Source of the DNA: Gellertiella hungarica
GTDB taxonomy: Bacteria; Pseudomonadota; Alphaproteobacteria; Rhizobiales; Rhizobiaceae
Assembly (NCBI RefSeq): GCF_014197145.1
Contig: NZ_JACIEZ010000001.1
Coordinates: forward strand, 124,001-188,000
Length of the DNA stretch: 64,000 bases
Direction of reading: 5' to 3'
Shown here: positions 26,420-35,918 of the stretch, in pieces
Position numbering within the stretch: position 1 is the stretch's first letter
Layout of the letters: the number at the start of each line of letters is the position of its first letter
Translations under genes and position numbers: made by a program
The notes under the pieces: model-generated
What the model saw: only the letters and a program-made list of their open reading frames with translations
Databases searched by the model: none
Told to the model about the DNA's origin: nothing

Positions 26420-26527
26420 CCGTCATCCTCGGGCTTGTCCCGAGGATCTGTCCCCTGTCTTTGTGGGCGCGAGAGCGGAATTTGAGGAAGTGTCGGCAGA
26501 TCCTCGGGACAAGCCCGAGGATGACGG
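26420..26527. repeat. RIME-like palindromic intergenic element, perfect 31-base arms
   Basis: Arms 26420-26450 and 26497-26527 are perfect reverse complements over 31 bases, with a 46-base spacer. Each arm also folds on itself (ATCCTCGGG-cttgt-CCCGAGGAT). This is the form of Rhizobium-type intergenic mosaic elements. It sits between the convergent DUF1345 and patD genes and could act as a two-way terminator. A diverged relative with the same layout lies at 58105-58207. Confidence 0.85.
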
Positions 26528-26627
26528 CTTCAGATGCGAACGTCCGGCAGAACGTATTGCCGCAATGGCCTGCGGTTCCCCGAAGATCGCGGGGCCCGAC
26601 GTGGAGAACGCCAGGCCCCGCCATCGA

Positions 26628-28055
26628 TTATCCGTGCGCGATCATCACGTGGCGGACGGCGGTGTAGTCTTCCAGCGCGTAGATCGACATGTCTTTGCCA
26701 TAGCCCGACTGCTTCACGCCGCCATGGGGCATTTCATTGGTCAGCATGAAGTGGGTGTTCACCCAGGTGCAGCCATACTGCAGGCGGGAGGCGGTCTTCA
26801 TGGCGAGCGAGATGTCCTTGGTCCAGACGGAGGAGGCAAGGCCGTAGTCGCTGTCATTGGCCCAGGCAATCGCCTGATCCGTCTCGTCGAAGCGGGTGAC
26901 GGAGACGACAGGGCCGAAGACTTCGCGGCGGACGATCTCGTCGTCCTGCAGCGCGCCGGCCACCACCGTCGGCTGGAAGAAATAGCCCCTGTCGCCCAGC
27001 ACCTTGCCGCCGGCGGTGATCTCGATGTGCTTCAGCTCCGCGGCGCGGGAAACGAAGCTTTCCACGCGGTCGCGCTGGCGGCGCGAGATGAGCGGGCCGA
27101 TTTCGTTTTCGGTGTCGTCGGCCTGGTTGAGCTTGATGGTCGAGACGGCCGAAGAGAGATCGGCGACGAGACGGTCATAGATCTTCGCATCCGCATAGAT
27201 GCGGCAGGCGGCGGTGCAGTCCTGGCCGGCATTGTAATAGCCGAAGGTGCGGATGCCGGCGACGACGGCTTCGAGATCGGCATCGGCATGCACGATGACC
27301 GGGGCCTTGCCGCCGAGTTCCAGGTGGGTGCGCTTGACGGTCTTGGAGGCTGCCGCGAGCACCTTCTTGCCGGTCGCGACGTCGCCCGTGATCGAGACCA
27401 TCGCGATCTTCGGATGGTTGATCAGCGCGTTGCCGACGCTTTCGCCGCGGCCGAGCACGACATTGACGACGCCCTCCGGCAGGATGTCGGCAAGCACCTT
27501 GGCGAGCTTCAGCGCCGTCAGCGGCGTCTGTTCCGACGGCTTGAAGACGACCGTGTTGCCGGCGCCGATGGCGGGTGCAAGCTTCCAGGCCATCATCATC
27601 AGCGGATAGTTCCACGGCGCGATGGAGCCGATGATGCCGATGGGATCGCGACGGATCATCGAGGTGTGACCGGGCAGATACTCGCCGGCCACAGGGCCAT
27701 GAAGCGAGCGCACCGCGCCGGCAAAGAAGCGCCAGCAATCCACGATGGCGGGGATTTCGTCATTCTTCACCGCATTGATCGGCTTGCCGCAGTTCAGCGC
27801 TTCGAGCGCCGCGAAGCCGTCGGCATCCCTCTCGATGGCGTCGGCGATCTGCAGCAGATAGGCCGAGCGCTGGGCCGGCGTGGTCTGCGACCAGCTCGCG
27901 AAAGCCTTCTCGGCCGCATCCACCGCCTGGTCGAGCTGCGACAGCGAGGCTTCGGCGATCTTCAGGATGGTTTCGCCGGTCTTCGGGTTGAAGATCTGTT
28001 CCTCGGTTTCCGTGCCCGCTTCGAAGGCGGAACCGATCAGCATTTGCGTGTCCAT
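26628..28055 (-). CDS. patD: Gamma-aminobutyraldehyde dehydrogenase
   Basis: The 475-residue ALDH has SIAPWNYP (144-151), Glu247 in LELGGK and nucleophile Cys280 in GQDCTAACR. The [14 protein letters not shown] context and the C-terminal [13 protein letters not shown] fit PatD/YdcW, which oxidises 4-aminobutanal (from putrescine) to GABA with NAD. It is the last gene of a five-gene minus-strand operon with the order binding protein-ATPase-permease-permease-ALDH, the order of E. coli ydcSTUV-patD. The start at 28055 is the Met after a GGGAGAC site; an upstream Met adds six residues. Other omega-aminoaldehydes such as betaine aldehyde are possible. Confidence 0.88.
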   Translation of the reverse strand: MDTQMLIGSAFEAGTETEEQIFNPKTGETILKIAEASLSQLDQAVDAAEKAFASWSQTTPAQRSAYLLQIADAIERDADGFAALEALNCGKPINAVKNDEIPAIVDCWRFFAGAVRSLHGPVAGEYLPGHTSMIRRDPIGIIGSIAPWNYPLMMMAWKLAPAIGAGNTVVFKPSEQTPLTALKLAKVLADILPEGVVNVVLGRGESVGNALINHPKIAMVSITGDVATGKKVLAAASKTVKRTHLELGGKAPVIVHADADLEAVVAGIRTFGYYNAGQDCTAACRIYADAKIYDRLVADLSSAVSTIKLNQADDTENEIGPLISRRQRDRVESFVSRAAELKHIEITAGGKVLGDRGYFFQPTVVAGALQDDEIVRREVFGPVVSVTRFDETDQAIAWANDSDYGLASSVWTKDISLAMKTASRLQYGCTWVNTHFMLTNEMPHGGVKQSGYGKDMSIYALEDYTAVRHVMIAHG

Positions 28056-28088
28056 GGTAGTCTCCCTTGGCATGTGCAGATTGGAGTG

Positions 28089-28901
28089 TCATTTGCCGCC
28101 GCCGGCGATCTGGTCGCCGTCGCGGGTGAGGTAGTAGGCTGCCAGGATGGGCAGGAAGGTCGCGAGCACCACGATCATCGCCACCACGTTGGTGACAGGC
28201 CGCTGGCGCGGACGGATCAGCTCTTCCAGCATCCAGATCGGCAAGGTGGACTGCTGGCCGCCGGTGAAGGTGGTCACGATCACCTCGTCGAAGGAGAGCG
28301 CGAAGGCCAGCATGCCGCCTGCCAGCAGCGCGGTCGCGATGTTGGGCAGGATCACGTGGCGGAACGTCTGGAAGCCGTCCGCCCCGAGATCGTAGGAGGC
28401 CTCGATCAGCGAGCCCGAGGTGCGCCGGAACCGGGCCACCGCGTTGTTGTAGACCACGACGACGCAGAAGGTGGCGTGGCCGAGGATGATCGTCCACATC
28501 GAGAAGGGGATGTCGAGGATCGAGAAGGCGGAGCGCAGGGCGATGCCGGTGATGATGCCGGGCAGGGCGATCGGCAGGATGACGAGGAGCGAGATCGCTT
28601 CCCGCCCGAAGAACTTCGAGCGCGAGACTGCCGCCGCCGCGAGCGTGCCGAGCACCAGCGCGATGGCCGTGGCGATGGCGCCCACCTTCAGCGAGAGGGT
28701 CAGCGCCTGCCAGACATCCGGCCGCTCCCAGGCCACACCGAACCACTTCAGCGTGAAGCCCGGTGGCGGCCACTGGTAGCTCTTCTCTTCCGTGGTGAAG
28801 GCATAGGCGAAGATCAGCAGGATCGGCAGGTGCAGGAAGAGCAGGCCACCGATGGCGGCGATCTTCAGCGCCGGAGAGGCGGTGTGACGGTCAGAGCGCA
28901 T
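28089..28901 (-). CDS. ABC transporter permease (PotC/YdcV-like)
   Basis: The 270-residue inner-membrane protein has six predicted helices and the inner-membrane coupling loop motif [20 protein letters not shown] around residues 163-182, which contacts the ATPase. This EAA loop is typical of polyamine/iron/opine importers. Its start overlaps the upstream permease by 11 bases, and patD follows 33 bases after its stop. It forms the second half of the translocation pore with the 28891-29844 product. Confidence 0.9.
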   Translation of the reverse strand: MRSDRHTASPALKIAAIGGLLFLHLPILLIFAYAFTTEEKSYQWPPPGFTLKWFGVAWERPDVWQALTLSLKVGAIATAIALVLGTLAAAAVSRSKFFGREAISLLVILPIALPGIITGIALRSAFSILDIPFSMWTIILGHATFCVVVVYNNAVARFRRTSGSLIEASYDLGADGFQTFRHVILPNIATALLAGGMLAFALSFDEVIVTTFTGGQQSTLPIWMLEELIRPRQRPVTNVVAMIVVLATFLPILAAYYLTRDGDQIAGGGK

Positions 28902-29844
28902 CGAAGGCTCCCTTCTTCTTGGCAGCCCAGAGATAGACGGCCATTATCAGGATCGGCACGACGGAGAAGGCGGCGGCAAGCGGCACGTTGCCGGCTGTGC
29001 CCTGCTGGGTGTAGACCGCCTGCCCGATGAAGAGCCTCGACGAACCGATGATCTGCGGGATGATGTAGTCGCCGAGCGTGAGCGAGAAGGTGAAGATCGA
29101 GCCCGCGATCACGCCCGGCAGGGCCAGCGGCAGAAGCACCGTGCGGAAGGTCTGGTTCGGCGTTGCCCCGAGGTCGCCCGCCGCTTCGATGAGGTTGGAG
29201 GGCACCCGCTCCAGCGCGGCCTGCGTCGGCAGGATCATGTAGGGCAGCCAGATGTAGACGAAGACGATGAAGGTGCCGAGATAGCTGACGGACAGCGAAT
29301 TGCCGCCGATCACGGGCAGGGAGAGGATGCCTTCCAGCAGCCAGGTGAGATGCAGCTGCTCGAAGCCCCAGGTGAGGATGCCCTCCTTGGCGAGGATCAG
29401 CTTCCAGGCATAGATCTTCACGAGATAGCTGGACCAGAGCGGCAGCATCACGCCCAGATAGAAGAGCGCCTTCCATTTGCCGTGCGCATAGCGCGCCGCG
29501 TAATAGGCGATCGGGAAGGCGATGATGGCCGACGCGACCGTCACCAGCGTCGCCATGGCGACCGTTCTCAGGATGATGTCGAAATTCGAGGCAAGCAGCA
29601 GCTGCTTGTAGGTCGACAGCGTGAATTCGTAGACGATCAGGCCGGAGAACTCGTCGATCGAAAAGAAGCTCTGCGCCAGAAGCGACAGGAGCGAACCGAT
29701 ATAGATGATGCCGAGCCACAGCAGCGGCGGGCTCAGCATCAGGATCAAAAGCAGGTTCGGCCTGCGCCAGAAGAGGTCCGAAAGCCGCGCCGTGATGCCG
29801 GAGCGCCCCTCGAGAACCGCGGAATTGGAGGTTGCCGTGCTCAT
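28891..29844 (-). CDS. ABC transporter permease (PotB/YdcU-like)
   Basis: The 317-residue protein has about six membrane helices and the EAA loop [20 protein letters not shown] around residues 218-237. The N-terminus has a hydrophilic stretch of about 25 residues, as in PotB/YdcU proteins. The start at 29844 overlaps the ATPase stop by four bases (ATGA), so the two are coupled. It pairs with the downstream permease in a polyamine-type importer. Confidence 0.9.
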   Translation of the reverse strand: MSTATSNSAVLEGRSGITARLSDLFWRRPNLLLILMLSPPLLWLGIIYIGSLLSLLAQSFFSIDEFSGLIVYEFTLSTYKQLLLASNFDIILRTVAMATLVTVASAIIAFPIAYYAARYAHGKWKALFYLGVMLPLWSSYLVKIYAWKLILAKEGILTWGFEQLHLTWLLEGILSLPVIGGNSLSVSYLGTFIVFVYIWLPYMILPTQAALERVPSNLIEAAGDLGATPNQTFRTVLLPLALPGVIAGSIFTFSLTLGDYIIPQIIGSSRLFIGQAVYTQQGTAGNVPLAAAFSVVPILIMAVYLWAAKKKGAFDAL

Positions 29845-30830
29845 GCCGCGCCATCCATGTAGTGCACGTCCGCAGGGTTCCAGCCGAGGCGAACGGTCTC
29901 GCCCGGTTCCGGCACCCGTTCCCCGGCCGGCAGCATCACGTGCAGCCGCACGCCTTCCGCCTCGACGCTGAGGCGGGTGGTGGAGCCGAGGAAATTGCTG
30001 ACGAGGGTCTGCGCGGGAACGCCGCCTTCGGCAACCAGCCGGATCGCTTCCGGCCGCAGGCTTGCCCATTCCGCCTTGCCGCCCATGCGCTGCATGGCCT
30101 CGGGCGAGATGACGTTGGACGAGCCGACGAAGTCTGCGACGAAGCGGCTCTGCGGACGCTTGTAGATTTCTTCCGGCGTGCCGGCCTGAACGATCTTGCC
30201 GTTGTTGAAGACCGCCACGCGGTCGGCCATCGACAGGGCTTCGCCCTGGTCGTGGGTCACGAAGATGAAGGTGATGCCGAGGGAGCGCTGCAGGGTCTTC
30301 AGTTCTTCCTGCATCTGCTCGCGCAGCTTCAGGTCCAGCGCGCCGAGCGGTTCGTCGAGAAGCAGCACCCGGGGCTTGTTGACGAGGGCGCGGGCGAGCG
30401 CCACGCGCTGCCGCTGGCCACCGGACAGCTGGCCGGGCTTGCGGCTGCCATAGCCGGGCAGCTTGACGAGTTCGAGCGCCTTTTCCGCTTCCCGGTAGCG
30501 CGTCTGCCGGTCGACGCCCTTGACCATCAGTCCGTAGGCGACGTTGTCGAGGATGCTCATGTGGGGGAAGAGCGCGTAATCCTGGAAAACGGTGTTGACG
30601 TTGCGCCGGTAGGGCGGCACGCCCCCGGCAGGTTCGCCGAAGATCTTGATTTCGCCGCCGGTCGGCTGCTCGAAGCCCGCGATCAGGCGCAGGCATGTGG
30701 TCTTGCCCGAACCGGAGGGGCCGAGCATGGCGAAGAATTCGCCGGGCTTCACGGCGAGATTGACATCGTCGACGGCGCGGACGGCGCCGAAGTGACGGGA
30801 CGTATGGATGAATTCGACGGCGGGGGTCAT
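29841..30830 (-). CDS. ABC transporter ATP-binding protein (PotA/YdcT-like)
   Basis: The 329-residue ATPase has Walker A GPSGSGKT (about 37-44), Q-loop in FQDYALFPH, signature LSGGQRQR (about 134-141), Walker B VLLLDEP and the switch His in VTHDQ, followed by a C-terminal TOBE-type regulatory domain (about 235-329). Domain order fits polyamine-type importers. The start at 30830 follows from family length; the longer reading frame runs into the hairpin region. It is separated by 168 bases from the binding-protein gene, with a hairpin between. Confidence 0.92.
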   Translation of the reverse strand: MTPAVEFIHTSRHFGAVRAVDDVNLAVKPGEFFAMLGPSGSGKTTCLRLIAGFEQPTGGEIKIFGEPAGGVPPYRRNVNTVFQDYALFPHMSILDNVAYGLMVKGVDRQTRYREAEKALELVKLPGYGSRKPGQLSGGQRQRVALARALVNKPRVLLLDEPLGALDLKLREQMQEELKTLQRSLGITFIFVTHDQGEALSMADRVAVFNNGKIVQAGTPEEIYKRPQSRFVADFVGSSNVISPEAMQRMGGKAEWASLRPEAIRLVAEGGVPAQTLVSNFLGSTTRLSVEAEGVRLHVMLPAGERVPEPGETVRLGWNPADVHYMDGAA

Positions 30831-30967
30831 GGTTGCTCCAAAAGGGGCGGCCTGCCCGCACGCGGGCAAGCGGGTTTCATGCGGCAAGACGGGGGCGTTT
30901 CCGCGCCGGACTGTCCGCACAGACTGATGGTAGAGATCGATCCTCTCCCGCGTCACTTGGCGGGATA

Positions 30968-30990
30968 GGGCCTCCGGAGACCGGAGGCCC
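30968..30990 (-). terminator. Intra-operon hairpin downstream of the binding-protein gene
   Basis: A perfect 10-base-pair stem GGGCCTCCGG/CCGGAGGCCC with a three-base loop lies 8 bases after the binding-protein stop codon, inside the operon. No T-run follows on the minus strand. This position fits a 3'-end stabiliser or partial attenuator that keeps the periplasmic protein in excess over the membrane parts. Confidence 0.55.
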
Positions 30991-30998
30991 TGGCAAAA

Positions 30999-32159
30999 TC
31001 AGCGGCCGCCGATCACGCCGATATAGTCGGATACCCAGCGGTGGTAGGGAACGCACTCACCCTGGGTTTCGCACTTTGCCTTCGGGGTGCGCCAGAACTT
31101 GATCTGCTCGAAGTGACCGAAGCCGTTGGTTTCGCAGCCGGCGTCGCCAAGCAGTTCGTTGCCCTTGCACGCTGCCGGCACGGACGGCACGGCGCCGAAC
31201 CAGGCGGCGACGTCACCCTGAACCTTCGGCTTCAGGGAATGTTCCATCCACATGTAGGCGCAGTTCGGATGCTCGCTGTCGGCATGCAGCATGGTGGTGT
31301 CGGCCCAGCCCGTCACGCCTTCTTCCGGGAAGGTGGAGGCGACCTTGGCCTTTTCTGCAGCAAGCAGGTTTACCTGGAACGGCCAGGAACCGGTGGCGAC
31401 CACGCCTTCGTTCTTGAAGTCGTCGATCTGGATCATGGCGTCGTGCCAGTAGCGGGAGACGAGCTCGCGCTGGCCGCGCAGCAGGTCGAGAGCGGCCTTG
31501 TACTGGTCCTCGTTCAGCTCGTAGGGATCCTTGATGCCGAGTTCCGGCTTGTGGGCCATCAGGTAGAGGGCGGCGTCGGCGATGTAGATCGGGCCGTCAT
31601 AGGCCTGCACGCGGCCCTTGTTGGACTTGCCGTCCGGCAGGGTGGTTTCCTCGAAGACCACCTTCCAGCTCTTCGGAGCTTCGCCCTTGAAGGCATCGGT
31701 GTTGTACATCAGCACGTTCGGACCCCAGACATAGGGCGTGCCGTAGTGGGTGCCGTCGACGGTGTGCCAGGGCGCGTTCTGCAGGCGCTCGTCGAGCGAC
31801 TTCCAGCTGGGAATGAGATCGGTGTTGATCGGCTGCACGCGCTTGCCGGCGATCAGGCGCAGCGAGGCGTCGCCGGAGGCGGTGACGAGGTCGAAGCCGC
31901 CCTCGTTCATCAGCGCCACCATTTCGTCGGAGGTGGCCGCGGTCTTGACGGTGACCTTGCAGCCCGTTTCCTTTTCGAAATCGGTGACCCAGTCGTAATT
32001 CTTGTCGGTTTCCCCGCGCTCGATGTAGCCGGCCCAGGCGACGATCGAAAGTTCGCCCTCGCCCTTGCCCAACTCCTTCAGCGCTTCTGCGGCAACGGCC
32101 TGCGTGGCAAGGCTCATGACCGCAACGAGGCCAGTGCAGGCTTTCAGTAGTTTCTTCAT
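30999..32159 (-). CDS. ABC transporter periplasmic binding protein (PotD/YdcS-like)
   Basis: The 386-residue protein has a signal peptide (MKKLLKACTG, hydrophobic to about residue 20, cleavage near AVAAEA) and the PotD/YdcS binding fold: SIVAWAGYIERG near residue 40, FDLVTASGDASLRLI near 90 and the GPNVLMYNTDAF region near 145. Four Cys residues near the C-terminus could form disulfides. It heads an operon with an ATPase, two permeases and an aminobutyraldehyde dehydrogenase. The start at 32159 is chosen because it gives a normal signal sequence; the longer frame would place it internally. Ligand is probably a polyamine or similar amine; YdcS also has a reported polyhydroxybutyrate-related role in E. 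coli. Confidence 0.9.
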   Translation of the reverse strand: MKKLLKACTGLVAVMSLATQAVAAEALKELGKGEGELSIVAWAGYIERGETDKNYDWVTDFEKETGCKVTVKTAATSDEMVALMNEGGFDLVTASGDASLRLIAGKRVQPINTDLIPSWKSLDERLQNAPWHTVDGTHYGTPYVWGPNVLMYNTDAFKGEAPKSWKVVFEETTLPDGKSNKGRVQAYDGPIYIADAALYLMAHKPELGIKDPYELNEDQYKAALDLLRGQRELVSRYWHDAMIQIDDFKNEGVVATGSWPFQVNLLAAEKAKVASTFPEEGVTGWADTTMLHADSEHPNCAYMWMEHSLKPKVQGDVAAWFGAVPSVPAACKGNELLGDAGCETNGFGHFEQIKFWRTPKAKCETQGECVPYHRWVSDYIGVIGGR

Positions 32160-32255
32160 GGTCTTCTCCCGTTTGGCGTTCTTGTAAGAGTTCCGCTCGA
32201 TGGGGAGAGTGGCGAAAAACCTCAGCTTTCGCAAATTCATTAATCAGAATGTCGG

Positions 32256-32272
32256 TATCGGAAAATCCGATA
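32256..32272. promoter_or_regulatory. LysR-type operator palindrome upstream of the ydcS-like operon
   Basis: TATCGGAAAATCCGATA is a perfect palindrome of two 7-base arms around AAA, about 97 bases before the binding-protein start and just after the stop of the LysR gene at 32307-33215. LysR proteins usually bind such T-N11-A dyads 50-100 bases upstream of the promoter they activate, so this is the best candidate activation site of the operon. Confidence 0.55.
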
Positions 32273-32306
32273 GTGTCCGCTCCGCTCGGCGCTAAGAACG
32301 TCGGCC

Positions 32307-33215
32307 TCAGCGCTGCCGGCCGCTGCGGAGCGTCTCGGCGATGCCGACAAAATCGCGCGCGGCCTGCGGAAGACTGGAGCCCTTGCGCCAAACGATGCCC
32401 ACCTGCACCACCGGAAGCGAGCCCGACACGTCGCGGCTTTCGATGCGGTCGCCTTCGAGCGACCAGGGGCGGTAGACCAGATCCGGCAGGAGGGCGATGC
32501 CCGCCCCGGTCGCCACGAGGCTTCGCACCGCTTCCACCGAGCGGGTGCGGAAGGCGACATGCGGTCTTGCGCCGAGCGCGGAAAGAAGCTTGCCCGTATT
32601 CTCCTCGATCTCGTCGATGGTGAGCATGATCAGCGGTTCGCGCGCGATGTCCTGCACGCCGATGATCTCGGCACTCACGAGCGGATGTCCGAGCGGAAGC
32701 CAGAGGCGATAGGGCGAAGTCTCGAGGATTTCCGCCTGCAGCGCCATGCGGTCGCGCAGGTTCGAGATCACCATGACCGCCACGTCGAGTTCGCCGCCGA
32801 TGAGCAGGTGTTCCAGATAGCTGCCATTGTCCTCGATCGCCGTCACCTCGACCTCGGGGCAGGCGCGGCGATAGCGGGCGAGAAGATCGGACAGCACGTA
32901 ACCGGCCACCAGCGAGGTGACGCCGATGTTCAGGCTGCCGGTCGACTGGCTGCGCTCGGTGGAAAAGCTGTTCCGCGCATCGGAAACGGTGGCGAGGATC
33001 TTCGTCGCGTGCCGCAGGAACTGGTGTCCGTTGTGGGTGATCGAAAGCCCCCGGGAGTGGCGCTCGAAGAGCTCGACGCCGAGATCGGATTCGAGTTCCC
33101 GGATGGCCTCCGTCACGGAAGATTGCGAGATCGACAGGCTGTGGGCAGCGCGCGTGACGGAGCCCAGTTCGGCCACTGCCACGAAATACTGCAATTGCCT
33201 CAGGGTGAAAGCCAT
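32307..33215 (-). CDS. LysR-family transcriptional regulator (probable activator of the polyamine-type operon)
   Basis: The 302-residue protein has the LysR winged helix at residues 1-65 (LRQLQYFVAVAELGSVTRAA) and an effector domain from about 90 to 300 with the usual two-lobed pattern. It is upstream of, and in the same direction as, the binding-protein operon, with only 147 bases between them holding a perfect LysR-type palindrome. It is preceded by a second, unrelated LysR gene. Effector not predictable; a polyamine or aminoaldehyde is plausible from context. Confidence 0.87.
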   Translation of the reverse strand: MAFTLRQLQYFVAVAELGSVTRAAHSLSISQSSVTEAIRELESDLGVELFERHSRGLSITHNGHQFLRHATKILATVSDARNSFSTERSQSTGSLNIGVTSLVAGYVLSDLLARYRRACPEVEVTAIEDNGSYLEHLLIGGELDVAVMVISNLRDRMALQAEILETSPYRLWLPLGHPLVSAEIIGVQDIAREPLIMLTIDEIEENTGKLLSALGARPHVAFRTRSVEAVRSLVATGAGIALLPDLVYRPWSLEGDRIESRDVSGSLPVVQVGIVWRKGSSLPQAARDFVGIAETLRSGRQR

Positions 33216-33240
33216 CAGACCCCTCCCGGCGCCACGCGCC

Positions 33241-34194
33241 TCACGTGATGACCGGTTCGGGGCCGGCGGGAATGCTCAAGGGGTTCTTCGCCGCCTCGTC
33301 GAGCAGCCACTGACGGAATTTCACCGCATCGGGGTTTGGCCGGCGCTTGCCCTCCGTCGTCAGCAGGTAGTGGCCCTGCTCGATGCTGACGGTTCCCGGA
33401 AGGCAGCGCACCAGCCTGCCCGTCGACAGCGCCGTTTCCGCCAGGCAGGAGAGAACCACGGCAGGACCCACGCCGGCGGCCGCATATTCCAGTGCCGCAA
33501 TGGAGGTATCGGTGTTCAGCCCCTCGCTGTTCGGCGGGTTGATGCCGAGCGGCTTCAGGAACCGGTGCCACAGGTTTTCATAGCCCGTGACGTGGATCAG
33601 CGGCATGCGGCGGATGAGCTGCTCGATGCCTTCCTTCGTCGACATGTCTTTCACGAGATCCGGGTGGCACACCGCGATCGAGGACGACTGGAGCAGCAGG
33701 TAGGCGGTATAGCCGGGCCAGATGCCGTCGCCGAGGCGGATGTCGATATCGGTAGCCTCGTCCGGGTCCGTATGGGACCAGACGACCGACACAAGGCGGA
33801 TCGAGATTTCCGGATGGGCGGCGAGGAAACTCGGAATGCGGCGCGACAGCCAGAGCCCCAGGAAGGAGATCGGTGCGCGTATGGTGAGGGTGCGCTTCGA
33901 GGAGGTGCCGAAAAGCCCGGCGGTCGCCGCGGCCAGTTCGCCGAAGGATCGGCGAAGCGGCGGCAGATAGGCGGCCCCCATCTCCGTCAGCCGGAGACTG
34001 CGCGGCAGGCGCTCGAAGAGCGTGACGCCGAGGTGCTTTTCCAGCGAACGGACCTGATGGCTGACGGCGGCCTGCGTGAGGTTCAGTTCCTCGGCTGCGG
34101 CAGTGAAGCTGGAATGGCGCGCGGCAGCCTCGAAGGCACGCAGCCAGGGAAGCGGCGGCAGGTGGTAGCCGGTCGGTTGAAGGGTATCGGACAT
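33241..34194 (-). CDS. LysR-family transcriptional regulator (GcvA-like)
   Basis: The 317-residue protein opens with LPPLPWLRAFEAAARHSSFT, the start typical of GcvA-type LysR proteins, followed by the helix LTQAAVSHQVRSLEKHLGV and a long effector domain. The start at 34194 is chosen on family grounds. It lies 76 bases after the GMC gene stop on the same strand, and 25 bases before the second LysR gene. It may control the GMC/3-hydroxyisobutyrate-dehydrogenase-like genes upstream of it, or the enolase-superfamily and DMGDH genes further on. Confidence 0.85.
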   Translation of the reverse strand: MSDTLQPTGYHLPPLPWLRAFEAAARHSSFTAAAEELNLTQAAVSHQVRSLEKHLGVTLFERLPRSLRLTEMGAAYLPPLRRSFGELAAATAGLFGTSSKRTLTIRAPISFLGLWLSRRIPSFLAAHPEISIRLVSVVWSHTDPDEATDIDIRLGDGIWPGYTAYLLLQSSSIAVCHPDLVKDMSTKEGIEQLIRRMPLIHVTGYENLWHRFLKPLGINPPNSEGLNTDTSIAALEYAAAGVGPAVVLSCLAETALSTGRLVRCLPGTVSIEQGHYLLTTEGKRRPNPDAVKFRQWLLDEAAKNPLSIPAGPEPVIT

Positions 34195-34270
34195 TGCACG
34201 CGATGCTGTATGGTCGGAGCCCAATTCTATACATAAATGATCGGCCATGGGAAGCGAGCCGCGCCGTCGT

Positions 34271-35914
34271 TCAGGGTCGGTCCGCAAGGATCAGGTCTCC
34301 CGCCCTGGCGCCGATCATGATGGCCGCGGCATTGGTGTTTCCGGAAATGACCGACGGGAAAACCGATGCATCCGCCACCCGAAGGCCTTGCAGGCCATGG
34401 ACCTTCAGCCTGCTGTCGACGACCGCCCTTGCCGGGTCCGGCCCCATCCGGGCCGTGCCGCAGGCATGATAGACCGTGCCCGAGCGGCGGCGGTAATCCT
34501 CCATGAGTTCCTCGTCGCCCGAAATCTTTGGCCCTGGCGCCAGCTCCTCCTCGATGATCGCGGCTAGTGCCGGCTGGGCCGCAATCCGGCGCAGCAGCTT
34601 GACGCCCTCCAGCATGTCCCGCCGGTCTTCCTCCGTGCCGAAGGCGTTGGGGCGGATGGCCGGCGCCTCGAAGGGATCGGGCGAACGGGCAAGGATGGTT
34701 CCGCGGCTCGTCGGCCGGCAGGAGGAGAGCCCGAGATTGAAGCCGGGGAACGGGTCCGGCGTCAGCAGCGGCCGGGTGCCCACCTTGCCGGTGAAGGTGC
34801 TGATGGCCTGCAGGTAGAGCTGGATGTTCGGCCGCTCCAGCCCCGGCCGCGATTTGACGAAACCGCCGCCCTGATTGAGGCTGAGGCTGAGGGGCCCCCC
34901 CCCGCGCAGCAGGAAATCCGTGCCGACGGCAAGCTTGCCCCAGAAGGAGCGCAGCTGGGCGTTGAGGCTCTCGCCCTTGGCCCGGTAGCTGTAGTTGATG
35001 CCGAGGTGATCCTGCAGATGATGGCCGACGGCGGGGCTTTCGTGGACGATGGGAAGGCCCGCGACCTTCAGGTCCTCGCCCCTGCCGATGCCGGAAAGCT
35101 GCAGGAGATGGGGCGTATTGACCGCACCGGCGGCGAGGATGACCTCGCCGGATGCCTCGATGATGGCGTCCGATCCCTGCCGGATCACGGCAATGCCGGT
35201 CACGCGGCCGTCCTTCAGGATCAGGCGGGTGACCATGGTGCGCGCGAAGAGGGCCAGGTTCGGCCGCCGCATGGCGGGCCACAGGAAGGCGCGGGCGGAG
35301 GAACAGCGCCAGCCGCCCTTGGTGTTGATCTGGTAGATGCCGATCCCTTCCTGGCTCGGCCCGTTGAAATCGTCGTTGTAGCGAAAGCCCGCCTCCACAC
35401 CCGCCCGGATGAAGCGCTGGGTGAGGGGGTGAAGCATGTCGGAGGGATCGGTGATGTGGATCGGCCCGCCGCGTCCGCGCCATTCGTCCTCGCCCGCCTC
35501 GCTGTCCTCGATCTCCTTGAAGGTGGGCAGCACGTCGCGGAAGGCCCAGCCGGGATTTCCTTCCGCCGCCCAGTCGTCATAGTCGGCGGCCGCGCCCCTG
35601 ATCCAGACCATGGCGTTGATCGATCCCGACCCGCCGATGACCTTGCCGCGTGGCCAGTAGTCGGACTGGCCGGCAAGGCCGGGATCGGGCTCCGCCCGGT
35701 AGCCCCAGTTCAGCCGCCGGTCGTAGAAGGTCTTGCCGTAGCCGAGCGGCATCTGCACGAAGAAGCGCCGGTCCGTGCCGCCCGCTTCCACCACCGCGAC
35801 ACGGATCGCGGGGTTGCGCGAGAGCTTTTCGGCGAGCGCCGAGCCTGCCGAACCCGCGCCGACGACGATGTAGTCGAAGCGCCCGAGCGAGGGTGCTGCC
35901 TTCGGGCCTGCCAT
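34271..35914 (-). CDS. GMC-family FAD oxidoreductase (choline dehydrogenase-like)
   Basis: The 547-residue flavoprotein has the FAD-binding GAGSAGSALAEKL near residues 19-31, the GMC signature GKVIGGSGSINAM at about 89-101, and the C-terminal YHACGTARMG region near 480 with the active-site His followed by DASVFP and SGNTNAAAIMI. It should oxidise a primary alcohol, such as choline, a sugar alcohol or an aryl alcohol, and pass electrons to a quinone or other acceptor. It is 4 bases downstream of the 3-hydroxyisobutyrate-dehydrogenase-like gene, clearly one operon. There is no BetB-type aldehyde dehydrogenase next to it, so its product must be handled elsewhere. Confidence 0.9.
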   Translation of the reverse strand: MAGPKAAPSLGRFDYIVVGAGSAGSALAEKLSRNPAIRVAVVEAGGTDRRFFVQMPLGYGKTFYDRRLNWGYRAEPDPGLAGQSDYWPRGKVIGGSGSINAMVWIRGAAADYDDWAAEGNPGWAFRDVLPTFKEIEDSEAGEDEWRGRGGPIHITDPSDMLHPLTQRFIRAGVEAGFRYNDDFNGPSQEGIGIYQINTKGGWRCSSARAFLWPAMRRPNLALFARTMVTRLILKDGRVTGIAVIRQGSDAIIEASGEVILAAGAVNTPHLLQLSGIGRGEDLKVAGLPIVHESPAVGHHLQDHLGINYSYRAKGESLNAQLRSFWGKLAVGTDFLLRGGGPLSLSLNQGGGFVKSRPGLERPNIQLYLQAISTFTGKVGTRPLLTPDPFPGFNLGLSSCRPTSRGTILARSPDPFEAPAIRPNAFGTEEDRRDMLEGVKLLRRIAAQPALAAIIEEELAPGPKISGDEELMEDYRRRSGTVYHACGTARMGPDPARAVVDSRLKVHGLQGLRVADASVFPSVISGNTNAAAIMIGARAGDLILADRP

Positions 35915-35918
35915 AGGC

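Noticed and set aside
26463-29030. Open frame of 855 codons opposite patD and the permease genes
   Set aside because: It runs through the repeat element and has Arg/Asp/His-rich composition; the minus-strand genes are unambiguous.
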